Below, piece after piece: positions 47,372-58,116 of a stretch of 64,000 nucleotides of DNA. The stretch is from Acanthornis magna. Its lineage: Eukaryota; Chordata; Aves; Passeriformes; Acanthizidae. Within the stretch, counting starts at the first letter, position 1. The number at the start of each line of letters is the position of its first letter. Both the position numbers and the translations under genes were made by a program. The notes under the pieces were generated by a model, which did no database searches, was not told the origin of the DNA, and saw only the letters and a program-made list of their open reading frames with translations. The stretch lies in contig JAWUZG010000070.1 of the NCBI GenBank assembly GCA_036785705.1, positions 5,529,001-5,593,000 of the forward strand. Direction: 5' to 3'.

Positions 47372-49063
47372 ACTTGCAGAAATTAGTCTTAAGGAAAACA
47401 GAGACAAAGCCAGGCGGTTCTTTTTCCCCTGCATGTTGGTTGAGGTGCTGTAAAACTTTGCAAATTTAATAGTTTTTCCTAATATATCCGTGAAATAAAA
47501 ATGATGGGAAGCAAAATAAGAAAACAAAGGTCAGTAAATACTTGCAGCTTTTCTAAAGTCATTGAAAATTTACGTGAAATAGAACAATAGCAGGTTTTTA
47601 CTGAGAATGAGGTCACTTGAATTAAAGAAACACTAATGTAAGCCTCAACCGAAAATATTCACCAACTATATTTCATGGACATCATATTTGAGAGCTGAGA
47701 ACATTTTAGATGCTTTGCTTTGTGGTTGCACACAGGACCTCAAACAATGTTAGTTTAAACAATTCCGAGACCCATGCGCTCGGTATAGTCAGTGAATGGC
47801 TACAGCATCACCAGAAATAAGAGCTGAAGAGTTTCCCATGCCATTCAGGAGTGCATGTCCTGTCATCCTCAGACAGAGAAATCCCCAGAGGATGAGGAAA
47901 TATGGCTGGATGTACTGAGATCTGAATTCCTGAGGGCACTTCCTAGGCTGGTCAGAAACTTCATGTATTTCTGGCCATGGACACGCAGCATTCTCTTCCC
48001 GCTCCTCACCTGGAGAGTTCAAATAACAGTTTCTTACCACTGTCTTCTGAAGCTAATTGGATGAATTTGAATTCCATAAATAACAAAAATTGGGGAAATG
48101 GAAGACTGGCATACAGAGGTAGTTAAAATGCCGACAGCCATGGACTTTTCTGAGCCCAATTGTCCTGTGATTAAAAATACAGTATAAAGTTATGAATACA
48201 ATGGTGGATTGGCAAACTTTCCTGAATTTGAACTTAAGTTCTTCAAACTGAAGACTTTTAAACTGCAGATAAAACAAAATAAGATATTTGTTTGCTTGTT
48301 TGTTTTAAACGATTTTTTTTCCAGTGTGTCTTTTTCCTGTGGCAGCACAGCCTTTGCCCTCCATCTTCCCCCCCAGTCAGGGCTCTTGATTAGGACATAA
48401 TTTTTAAAATTCTGGTTATATTCCACTTTCTTCCACCTGAGTTAAATGCGGAGCTCTTTGAAATATACTGTGTTTGATCAATATACTTAATTTCTTTATC
48501 AGATTTTTGTAGAATGATCTGAGAAACAGTGGGGAGGAATGAAAAGTTTTTGACGGGGGAAAAAAAGAAAATGTTGTTTTAAGGGAACAAGCACTGTCAG
48601 AAAGAAGTAGAAATAGATGAAGAGAGGTAGTGGAGAATTTTAATTTATTAAATACACATACGTGCACACCAGGAAATTAACTTCTAATTATTGGTGTTTT
48701 TTTCTAAAAGCTGATATAATCTGCCTTACCTAGATATCCCAGTACTCAAAAATTCTGGAAATGGCACACATGATCTCATTGATCTTTTGTATCTCTAATT
48801 ACTATAAGATTATTAAATTTTATTCCATATTGGAACTTTTTAAAAGATCATAACTAATTGCTGGTGTTAAGAGTAGGTGTCATTGCTTGATATTAAAAAT
48901 CTACTTTGCATGCATCCATGTGGGGAAAAAAAAGAAAAAGAGAAGAATGTTTTTAAAGATGACATTAAAGGGTTCTGTAAGGCTCTTGTAGTATAATGTC
49001 TGTAGGGAGAGCATGTCCTTGAAACATCACTTCTGTAAACACTTCTTTAATATTGCTTATTGC
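47372..49063. other. Non-coding stretch
   Basis: AT-rich single-copy DNA with overlapping short ORFs and no recognised element. Confidence 0.55.
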
Positions 49064-49089
49064 TTATTGGCTTTATTTTAAGCCAATAA
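49064..49089. repeat. Perfect inverted repeat with paired CCAAT boxes
   Basis: TTATTGGCTT, loop TATTTT, AAGCCAATAA. The 10-bp stem is perfect and each arm holds a CCAAT box in opposite orientation (NF-Y-type site). It is preceded by a short ATTGCTT repeat. Confidence 0.93.
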
Positions 49090-49320
49090 ATTACCCTTCA
49101 ACATTTCTGTCTGGACGCTCAGCCAGTATCCAAAACAAGCTTGTCATTAATGAACACTTTCTCAAACAAAAGAAAGGAAGGCAGCAGATCTGAATTGTGG
49201 CCGTTGTTTGGTTCCCTTATTCTAAACACATTAGTACACTGTATTTCCCCACTTATATAGGCTTTTGTACGGTGAGCATGTGACTGTTTAAATGTCCCAG
49301 CAGGGCACCCAGAGACTGCA

Positions 49321-49370
49321 AAAAGGAAAAAAAAAAAAAAAAGAAAAGAAAAGAAAGAAGAATGAAAAAG
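49321..49370. repeat. Poly-A with GAAAA repeats
   Basis: A run of about 16 A followed by several AAAAG units. A homopurine tract with no visible gene context. Confidence 0.95.
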
Positions 49371-49479
49371 AAAATTGTTCGGAACAATTTGCATTAGTTC
49401 AAGGGCAATGTTAAGCATTTTACAGCTGGTTTATTGCTATTCTTGTGCTGTTTAAACTGTCTTTCATGTCAAAAGTCCT

Positions 49480-49870
49480 TTCCTGCTTACACATCATCAG
49501 GAAGAATTGCGGCCACCACGCTGTTCGCCTAAGCTCCTTCCAGGGGTTCTGGCCCTTTGATCACAGATATCGTTTGCAATCGAGTTAAAAATAGGGAGCT
49601 GCTGAGATAAGCCGAGGCTCTGACAGCAGAGCAGCTTTCCTTTTTCTTCTGGACTTTGTTCACTCCCCCTGTGCTCTGGGAACACGTAATCTTGGCACAG
49701 AGGGAGCGCTGTGGTGGCTTTAGGAGATGTGTTTGAAGGAGTCGGGGAGGTCATTAAAGCGCTCGGCCCCTTGTGAGCACGGCCCTGCTTTGAGACATCC
49801 CTGGGTTCAAAAGCTGGCTTGGAAACCTCAGTACACAAAACTAGCAAATGTAAGCCTGCATCCATCTTTG
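49480..49870. other. GC-richer single-copy segment (possible conserved element)
   Basis: This segment is higher in GC and CpG than its surroundings, with a 122-codon minus-strand ORF (49497-49865) of ordinary composition and no recognised domain. Its internal words (GCGCTGTGG, AGCGCTCGG, TGATCACAGATATC) resemble regulatory rather than coding DNA. Conservation cannot be judged from one sequence. Confidence 0.25.
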
Positions 49871-50025
49871 GGGCTGAGTCAACTCAATGCCAAGGTTTTC
49901 TCAGCTCTCCTGAGTGAGGAGAAAACACTGTTTAAAACCGAAGCTCACTTCCTCCGGAATTCCATTAAAATTGTTGAGGAACCCTGTGCTTATTCAAGTT
50001 GATCAAAAATTCTGGTTGTCGTTAG

Positions 50026-50160
50026 GTCAAGTTTGAAGTAAGTGGCTCTGTTGTGGAGAAAAATCTCCAGAACAGTGCATGTGATTTTCTGCTGCAGGTG
50101 AAGAAGATTTTCTCACACAGTCTGTATGTGCAACCTGAAGAGGAAAGGACTGTGCTGCAA
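50026..50160 (+). CDS. Candidate 135-bp coding exon, phase 0-0, product unknown
   Basis: A frame with no ATG is open from a TAG at 50023-50025 to a TAA after CCTTCC at about 50185. It encodes VKFEVSGSVVEKNLQNSACD, then FLLQVKKIFSHSLYVQPEEE and RTVLQVRFIQPS. The composition (alternating strands and charged turns) is convincingly protein-like. The TAG itself belongs to a moderate 3' splice site (GGTTGTCGTTAG). A stronger one (TGATTTTCTGCTGCAG) ends at 50097 and would give a 63-bp, 21-codon phase 0-0 exon. The 5' splice site is CTGCAA|GTGAGG at 50160/50161. An internal GAA|GTAAGT also exists. It could be a real exon with alternative acceptors or a pseudogene scrap. I do not recognise the family. 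Confidence 0.25.
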
Positions 50161-50189
50161 GTGAGGTTCATACAACCTTCCTAAAGCAA

Positions 50190-51350
50190 ACATATTTTAT
50201 TTTTGTGTCACTGCCTTTTAAAATTTCTTTCCTCCTTTTGGAAGCATCCAGGATTTGGAAAAAAGAGGTCTTTAACTGAAACTGATTTTTTTTTTGTCCT
50301 TAATAAAGATACAAATCATATAAGGCATGGTCCATGCAGGGACTCCACCACTTACATATAGAACACCTTTATTAGTATTATTTATTTGTTTGATTATTTT
50401 GCTTAGGAACTTAGGCCATGAACCTAGGTCATCTGTTGGGCCAGATGTAAAACCAGAAAAAAGAATAATGGAAAGACAATTTCTTCAAGTTTTTTGTAAC
50501 CAAGAGTTGAAATACAGGCGAAGGCAGAGCAGCTGTCACAGCACATCAGCAATCTTTGTTTTCAGCAGACCTCATGGAAAAAGAGATGTTTCAGAAGGGA
50601 TTTGAATGTGAATGCAGGAGTAGCTTTACAACCATTTTTTGCAGACGTGAAGCTTGTATTTCATTTCGTAGAGAAGAGGGAGACAGAAGATGTATAGAAA
50701 AGCACACTGTTGTTACAGCCTATGGTGTTTAAAGGATATTGGGGAGGAAAGATTAGAAGGGAGAAGCAGATTTTATTAGTCGGATAGATTTATTTGGGGA
50801 AAAATACCCTCACAGGATCTTAAATGCTTTTGTGTCTGGAAGGGGTTTTTTTTTTTCAAAATAGCAATTGGTGTAATGGATGATGTTACTCTTCCCATAA
50901 ACTGCTTCTTGTTTATAGGGAGGCCTATCAAATCAGCTACAGATATGCTTGTGCTCAGTTTTGGGTTCACTTAAGCACTGATCAATAATGTTGTGTGATT
51001 AGAAGTAATCGTTGCATGTTCTTGTTCTCCAAAATAGGTGGGGGTGCTGATAGTTGGATCCGTGTTTTCTGTTGTATGCAGTCGCATGGCAGCTGTGATC
51101 TGACTTAATTAAGTAATTTTGTAAGAACATTATATTTTATAAATCCAGGAAATGGTGAAGTTGGAGAGGAAAGTAAATCAGGCCTGATTTTTGTGTGCAG
51201 TAGTTCAGCTGTTACAGAGCTGCCTCAGTGTACGTAAGATTAACAGGCCAGAACTTTTACTGTAAATTTTGCATTTGGGAGTATTTTAGTCACATAAATA
51301 CTACTGGTAGTAAAGAAAATAACTGGAACCTTTGTGTGGAAAAATTGGTT
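50190..51350. other. Non-coding stretch
   Basis: No recognisable gene, repeat or regulatory signal beyond short T runs. Confidence 0.55.
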
Positions 51351-51352
51351 TG

Positions 51353-51398
51353 TTTTTTTTTTTTTTTGCTTTTGTCCCTATTAAAAAAAAAAAAAAAA
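51353..51398. repeat. Poly-T / poly-A inverted pair
   Basis: T15, a 15-nt spacer, then A16. The two homopolymers are complementary and could snap back. Both ends are also weak points for sequencing. Confidence 0.93.
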
Positions 51399-51880
51399 TC
51401 CACAAAAAACCAAAAACCCAACAACACAAAACTGAAGGAAATATCAGTAATAATATCTTAGATTCAATAGCCAGTGTGAAGGACAGTTCTTGAGCTCTGC
51501 CTTAGTTTGTACTCTATTGTCCCACAGACTGTTGAATTGACAGAAACTCTTTACAAAACCCATTTTCTCCATCACTTTTTGTCTTTTTAATTGCCCAGCT
51601 ACTCTTGACCCCAAAGCACACCAGAAGCCTGTGATCTCTCAAGATCGTGAATACTGAAAAAAAATGCAAGTCCTTGGTAATAACGTCTAATAATTGTTAG
51701 GAGGAAGAAATTCCACATTTCCAAGCAAAATTTCCCAGTGAAATGAACAGAACATGATCTGACATATGTGCAAACGTCCCTTGTGAGACTCAGGTGGGAA
51801 ATTAGTCTGAGAGTCCTAAGAACAGAGCTAAGGCAGCCACCGTTGCAAAGGTGCCACAGAAACACGTCAAGCATATCATG

Positions 51881-51901
51881 AATATATATATATATATATA
51901 T
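51881..51901. repeat. (AT)n microsatellite
   Basis: About ten AT units in a row. Confidence 0.96.
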
Positions 51902-53168
51902 TTATTGCTCTTTAACATAAAACATAATATAGTAAGTGCTCATAACAAGGCACCACAGTTGTATATTGTTGGCAGTGTCAGAGCACTCATTAGACTGAGT
52001 TATCATGTGGCTGATGCTAATTATACAGCTCATTTGCTAATTAGATATAAACCCTTCTGGAACTTCTTAAAACGGGGCTATTGCAGTTTGTATTAGGAGG
52101 CCACTTAACTGTGTAATGTGAGTCGTGGCTTCTTGTTCCTGAGACAAATGTAATCAAGATTGCTCTCCTCTCGAGGCAAAGTTTGGGAATATATTGCACT
52201 TGTCCCTGCATCTCCCTTCTGCTGTCCAGCATGGGAGAAAGCCTCCTCATCAGCCAGGAAGATTAGGATACTCTTCAGAAAGAAGTTTGTGTGTGTGTGT
52301 GTGACCTTGAAAGAGATCATCTGTCACATGGCCTTGGATTTAAGAAATTTGTGCTTCTACGTGGAATTGTGTGTCTGTGGAAGGCAGTTTCCACTGCTGT
52401 CCTGTATTCACTTATTTGTAGGCTTGACCTGCCATGTACATTGGCTTTTGAAACAGGAAAAGTGGCATGATTAGAAATGTTAGGTAGGTGTATCTGAGAG
52501 GAGGTGTAGGCTCTATACTCGAGCCTCAACTTTTAGTACAACAGTGGGAGAAGGAAATAAAAGAGATGTTTTACTATTTGATACAGCCAAATCTCCTCTT
52601 CTACTTTAAAAAGTTTTCCTTGAAATTGGCCTTATAATTTACTGGTTAGTACCAGCACCTCCAGTAGAATGGCTTTAACATGATTAAAAATACCAGTTCC
52701 TAATTGTATATCTGCATCTGTTTCCTTGTTTACTGTGTTTCTTAACTCAGTTTCTAGTATATTGCAAAGTTATAGGTAGTGACATCTGTGGCAGAAATGA
52801 CATTATCTCTTTGTATAAGGGGTAGCATAAAAACAATGTCCAGAACTGTTTTAAATTTCTTCCTGATGATCTGTGCCTCGGGGAGGGAAGATAGGGGAGG
52901 GATACCTCCTTTGAAGAGAATGGAAAATCCATTTGCACAGATGTCTGGAAAATCAGTTTCCTCCCAAGCTGTCGTAAGACTTTTGAAGAAATCATTATAT
53001 TACCTTTTAATCCCCCAGTGCCAGCAGTTGCCTCTGTGACCAGACATTGCCAGCAATGGTCTGTGTGTGTCTGACAGTCTTCCCTTGGTGTCCACATGTT
53101 AATTAGATTTGTTCCTGTGGAGAAGCACATTCATGTTCACATAGGCATATGCTTTTTTTGCTTTTCAG
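51902..53168. other. Non-coding stretch
   Basis: Contains a short (GT)n run at 52287-52302 and overlapping ORFs of up to 127 codons on the minus strand (52747-53130) with no recognised domain. Confidence 0.5.
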
Positions 53169-53410
53169 AATTTGACAGACATCACGAATTGCAGGTATTA
53201 ATAGAACCTGTCAAACAGTATGGGACACGATTTACTTCCTTTTTGGCACGAAGTGTATCCTGTTCCTATAGTAGGGAAGTATTACTGCAAAAATATTGGC
53301 ATCTGCATTGCTTGCAATTGTCCATTCATCAAGAAACTGGGATACTCAGCTTTCCCTTCTTGTTGCAGGAGAATAGAAGAGGAATGATATTTCAGTGTTT
53401 TTTATATTAA
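53169..53410 (+). other. Candidate exon (26 bp, or an open segment of 80 codons)
   Basis: An excellent 3' splice site (CATATGCTTTTTTTGCTTTTCAG) opens entry phase 1, starting FDRHHELQVLIEPVKQYGTR and continuing without a stop for about 80 codons to TAA at 53408-53410. A consensus-like 5' splice site only 26 bp in (TTGCAG|GTATTA, exon 53169-53194) would give a phase 1 to phase 0 microexon encoding FDRHHELQ. Whether this is exon, terminal exon or chance cannot be decided from the sequence alone. Confidence 0.2.
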
Positions 53411-54141
53411 TAGTGCTGGAGTGTGGAAGACTTGGCTGTAAGGGGCATTCCAGGTGCACAAGGAATAATTCTGTGTTTTGCATGCATGGTTATATTTAAT
53501 TGATGTCAGCTAAAGGACTGATAGGGTCATTCATACTCTGAATACTACAGTCAGTTGTCTACAGCTAAACCTGTATCCCTTATTTACTCACATAACTGCA
53601 GAAGTTGAGCTGTTACCCACCTAAATAACATTAAAAAAATTTCTTTGTGTTGTATGAATGATTGATTATTAAACCAGTACAGTTTCTAATGTAAGGGTGA
53701 TACTATGTACCTAATCTGATAACCCACGTAGACAATACTGTCTTTGTAGTCTTAATACTGAGTACACAAATCCATGCAACTCTTTCAGTAACAAGGCTTT
53801 GCTTTAATTGCTAACAAAATCTGGAAAAGTTCTTGTTGAGGATGTGTCTTCGTATAAAATGTTTTATTGGGCACCCTTGGGTAGGAAGTGGTGAGCCAGA
53901 CTGATTGCTTAAGCCTCAGCCACTGAAATCATAATTGTGTGTGTTGGTGACCCTGGGATTAGGATAAGACAAAGAAAGTCCCTCTGTTTTTAAGTACATG
54001 TTGGTGTTAAGATTTGTTGGAGGAGAGACTATTTTCCCATTGCAAAAAAGACATTCCACCCCCGCGTTTTTCCCCCCGGCTTGATGATCCTTGTACAAGA
54101 GTGATGCAGATTCTCTCTGAGCTTTGTTTACCTTGCCACAG

Positions 54142-54215
54142 ACAAAGATGATGTACCCAAAGCCAACCTCTCAAAGCCGAACGCGCACCGTCTCAAAGAC
54201 GAGAGCAGACACGGG
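54142..54215 (+). CDS. Candidate 74-bp coding exon, phase 1-0
   Basis: A strong 3' splice site (GAGCTTTGTTTACCTTGCCACAG) is followed by a frame in entry phase 1 encoding KDDVPKANLSKPNAHRLKDE plus SRHG, up to CACGGG|GTAATT. The peptide is strongly polar, as in an intracellular linker, and the exon is richer in CpG than most of the window. A second frame is also open (TKMMYPKPTSQSR...), which weakens the case. The donor is below average. It sits in a 400-bp segment (54.06-54.48 kb) that looks conserved by its complexity, so it may be part of a regulatory element instead. Confidence 0.2.
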
Positions 54216-55464
54216 GTAATTGGCTTTCTCCTGGTAGTGAGCAGAGCTGTGTTAAATGTGGGCCTGAGGGGAACCCCTGTTTTGGGCTGTAGTTTATTAT
54301 TAGGTGAGGAAATTACTGGACACCTCCAGCTGCCATTAATCAGCCGTGGAGTCTGACTGGAGCCAAGCGAGAGGCCTGTGGGTGGATGCCGCTGAATGGC
54401 AGGGAAATACAACGAGACAGAGACAAATGTTTTCCAGCTTAGCAGCACTAAACTCTGCCCTTTCACAGTCCTTAACATGCGTGTTCAAATTGATTTAGTC
54501 TGTTTACCCCCTCAGCCTAACCATCCATTTCCATTGAAGACTGACAGTTTTATGTGTCGCTACCATGTTATTATGTGTTGCTGTGCTGCCAGTAGCGATA
54601 GTGTTTCAGAAGGACTCACTTCCAGACATAAAGGGAGAAGGGGGGTGGGGAGCCCAAGTCACTTAATTCCTTTTTACAGGGTGCAAAACATGTTGAGCAT
54701 GACACCCATTCTCTCCCTTTCTCTCGTTCTTTTCTTCCTTCCTTTCTTCCCCCCACCCCTCCTTTATTTACCTTTTCATTTATTTGTTGATTTGAGTCAA
54801 CACATGCCATGGAAAATCCTTAAATGAACTTTCATGCTTGAGAAAGACATCTGTCAGGTGATGTAAGTGTCTGGCTTATTCCTCTTTCCTGTTTAGTTTA
54901 CAAACATGCCATTCCTTCAGGGCTCTGGTATGCTGCCCTAGAGGCTGCCAGGGGTGGGTGCTGCTCAGGCAAGGAAGAGCTCAGGTAGGAAACCCAGCAG
55001 CTTCATCTGACTCTTGAACGTGCTTTAGGTCCATCACCACTCCTCTGCTGGGAGGTCAATGTTCTGAGGCTGCAGGAAAAGCTGAAAATCATTTATTGTA
55101 CACATTCCCAAAATGGGCATGCAGGGAAACAGAAGGGAGGAGTTGGTTTTCTGTTTTGCGGGGTTTTTTTGGGACAGAAAACATCAGCTCATTATCTAAA
55201 AGCCTAATTTCAGGGTTTGATTCCGCTGACACTTGTGCTGGCTCATGCCTCGCTCCACAGTTTGAGGGCTGAGAGTCCTGTGAGAAAGGATAAAGGTGTA
55301 GGGGAGAGCCAAGATGCGTCTCTTTCTGTATTTTGCCAGTTTTATATTGAAATAAAGAAAGAAAGACGCGTCTTGTTTGACTCAAATGCAGGAAACAATC
55401 AAAAACTCCAAAGAGAGAGAAGTGGCTGACAGTGAATTTTGAGCATCTCAATGATTATGAGGGT
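54216..55464. other. Non-coding stretch, complex sequence at its left end
   Basis: From 54216 to about 54600 the DNA has homeodomain-type TAATTG, TTAATCAG and ATTGATTTAG words and few simple repeats, consistent with an enhancer. A pyrimidine-rich run (CTTTCTCTCGTTCTTTTCTTCCTTCC) lies at about 54717-54749. The remainder shows nothing specific. Confidence 0.35.
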
Positions 55465-55740
55465 ATGTAGTGACAGGACAAGGGGGAATGGCTTCAAACT
55501 GAAAAAGAGTAGGTTTGTATTAGATGTTAGGGAGAAATTCTTCCACTGTGAGGGTGGTGAGGCGCTGGCACAGGTTGTCCAGAGAAGTTGTGGCTGCCCC
55601 ATCCCTGGAAGTGTTCAAGGCCAGGCTGGATGGGGCTCTGAGCAGCCTGGGATGGTGGGAGGTGTCCCTGCCCATGGCATGGGGTGGAACAAGATGGGCT
55701 TTAAGGTCCCTTCCAGCCCAGGCCATTCTGTGATTCTGTA
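55465..55740 (+). mobile_element. CR1 LINE, 5'-truncated 3' end
   Basis: The copy starts in the TAGTGACAGGACAAGGGGG block, runs through the degenerate ORF2 C-terminus (FVLDVREKFF region) and the CR1 3' untranslated signature (AGGCTGGATGGGGCTCTGAG, then CTTTAAGGTCCCTTCCAGCC), and ends in the tandem ATTCTGTG ATTCTGT tail. It is better preserved than the copy at 19.35 kb and of a different subfamily, judging by the GGGATGGTGGGAGGTGTCCC segment. Inactive. Confidence 0.95.
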
Positions 55741-57434
55741 GTTAGACTTGTCCTCTGGGGCTTACTTAGGCCAGTGTTCTGAATTCCTGAGTTCAGCCTT
55801 TTAGTGCACTCAGGTGGGTTTTCTCTCTTCTATTTTTAATGATTTCTTGCTCTTTTTCCAATGTTTTCTTTCCAGATGATGCCTGTCTGCTGTTTTTTCT
55901 CTTTGTATGTGAGCATATATTAAACATGTGACATTTCTGTGGCGTAATTGCATCAAAGGTAGCCTGCAATAGTAGCAGCATCCTCTGGCAGAAGGTTACC
56001 AGTCAATAAGGAGGATTATTTGTCCTTCCCTTGCACTGCTTGACTTTGTAAACTAATTCAATAAGCAGGACAGTCATAATCCACAGTGCTGTATATACAG
56101 ATCAAAACAAAACCATTTCATTCCCAGAAACCTCCTTCTGGGGCATTAGGAGAGAAATGAAAGCAGGTGCTGGAGAGGCAGGTGTTGGAGAGGCAGGCTA
56201 TAAAATAAGTTTTTGTTTTGATGGATATGGATATTCTCCACACCACATTTCTGTACTCTCCACAAAAATGACATTTTTACTCTGCTCACCACTTGCATTC
56301 ATGCAGGACCTGTGGCTTAAAGTGGGTTTTCCTGAATACTCTTTGCCTGAGGTCATGTTCTGTCCATGCATAATGGAGTCACTGTTTACAAAACCTGGCT
56401 CTGGAGAAGAGCACTGAGGAAGATGGGGATGTGGCCTGTGAAAGTCAAGGTCCTAATGCCATAAACAGGGATGGGTAAGATCAGGAAGAGCTCAGAGCTC
56501 AAGGGTTTGCCAGTTCCTTTCCCTGTAGTGGAACCCCCGTTATTCTCCTCCTCTTTAATGGCTGCTTTGGCCAGATTTCCTTGTGTGCCAGGACAACCAT
56601 CAGTCCCTAGTCCCTTCTACAGTGACCAGTCTTTTCCATCTTTTTTGGGGCCTCTTTCCTGTCTCTGCTTCCACTGCTATGTAAAAGTAACTCTTCAAAG
56701 GAATACGCATTGAAAAGGTATAGAATATTTTCTTCTTGAGGAACATATCTAACGCTTAGACTTACTGTTCATATAGTTGCCAAATATCACTGGTGCTTCA
56801 TCATTAAAAAAATAAATATATAGATTATATATGCACACATGTGTACATATTTGTTTTGAAAAAATGTGCTTATTTGGTCACTGTGTAAAATTATGCTGCA
56901 CTGTTTAAAGATATAAATTGATCCTGTAAACATAGCTAAGCATTTATTTTAAGTTAGTTTCTATTCAAAAGGATATGATAATACTTAATATCCCAGCTTC
57001 AGAGTCTACAAAAATTTGCCCACGTGCTGATATTTAAGCACGTGAGCTGTATAAATGGTGCTATAAGAACAGCTTCATCACATTTGATTTAAAAGCTGCC
57101 TTTTCTGAAGTGGAAAAGTCAAGCCAAGTGTCACCAACATTTTCCAGCATAACAGAAGAGACTGAATATATCAAAGCCAGTAATTATCATTGTTTTCCTA
57201 AATGCTCAGTGCCCAGGAAATTTAAATCAGGGCCTTTCCTTAACTCTCCCATACCTTCAGCTTCTTCCTATAACACACAGGTAACTGCATGCTATCATGT
57301 TAGAAATAAGTACCTCTATCCAACGTTAACCTAATTTTTGGTAACTTACATGTAAAATTGCCTTACTCATTGAATTTTAAACAGCTGGCCTATACATCCT
57401 TTTCATTCAGCTGTTTTTCCTTCTGGAGGTACTT
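55741..57434. other. Non-coding stretch
   Basis: A small 15-bp tandem repeat (GCAGGTGCTGGAGAG, two copies and a partial third) lies at 56163-56198. A strong 3' splice site (TTTTCTTTCCAG ending about 55876) pairs with TTTGTAT|GTGAGC 33 bp on, another pseudo-exon candidate. No gene is recognised. Confidence 0.5.
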
Positions 57435-57583
57435 AAATAATATCTTGAGGGTGTTTCTTCTTAATGAGGTAATAATACCCATATCCTGGGCTAAATAAAC
57501 TTGAGGCCAAAGGCCTAGGTGTTTATTAGCAGAGGATGTGGTTATTAAGAAATTTAACAGGAAGCACCCTCGAGTTATTATTT
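57435..57583. repeat. 149-bp near-palindrome / long hairpin
   Basis: Two arms of about 74 and 72 nt flank an AAA apex at 57509-57511. Paired blocks from outside inward are AAATAATATCTTGAGGGTG with the complement of CACCCTCGAGTTATTATTT, TTAA with TTAA, CCCATATCCT with AGGATGTGG, CTAAATAAAC with GTTTATTAG, and GAGGCC with GGCCT. Identity between arms is roughly three quarters with a few small gaps. It contains no ORF. It may be a palindromic (MITE-like or Eulor-like) ancient repeat, or a transcribed hairpin. Confidence 0.9.
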
Positions 57584-58056
57584 TACTGACATTTCTAATG
57601 ATTATGCGTTTGAGAAATAATTGGTTGAAAAATAATACTTATACTTTTAAGAGGGCAGGTGAAGCAGAAGATAATTTATAGGTCTGCTCATGGCAAACAA
57701 AGATTCTGTCAGTCTGGTACCTTCCCAAGTGGGTAGTGATACCCAGAGGAAGAAGGATCTGTTGTTGCCTTGGGCACTTGAGGTCAGCATTAATGCAAGA
57801 AAGGCTGTGGAAATTTGGTTTTCAATTCAAACAGTTGGACTGTGCATCCTTTTAAGAGACTGCAGTTATTTGTCAACAACGGAGGTAGCAAAAGCACATG
57901 AATTTGTGAAGTTTGTGTGTTGTTAGCTCTAATAAGTGACAATTGGCATCCTAATCCTCTTTAGTAAGGGAGTTTTGCCCCCTGAAGGAGCAATAATAAT
58001 GAGTTTAGTGCTTAGAGAAACTGGTTCTCATCTCTGGATCTTAACTGGTTTTGCAG
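57584..58056. other. Non-coding stretch
   Basis: A 78-codon plus-strand ORF (57690-57926) has no recognised domain. The stretch ends with the branch-site-like CTTAAC and 3' splice site described in the next entry. Confidence 0.5.
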
Positions 58057-58116
58057 AGATGGACAGAGGAACGGAGACAAAGGGAACTTAAAGAGCATGC
58101 CAAGATCCTGTCACAA
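58057..58116 (+). CDS. Candidate 60-bp coding exon, phase 0-0, charged helix
   Basis: A branch-site word (CTTAACT) and TGGTTTTGCAG precede exactly 60 bp ending TCACAA|GTAAAC. In phase 0 it encodes RWTEERRQRELKEHAKILSQ, a textbook charged amphipathic helix of the kind found in coiled-coil or linker regions of intracellular proteins, and its removal or inclusion would preserve frame. Translation stays open for another 63 codons past the donor, but those residues are cysteine- and proline-rich and unlike the first 20, which supports the exon end here. The 5' splice site is only moderate. I cannot name the protein. This is among the most convincing coding candidates in the window. Confidence 0.3.
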
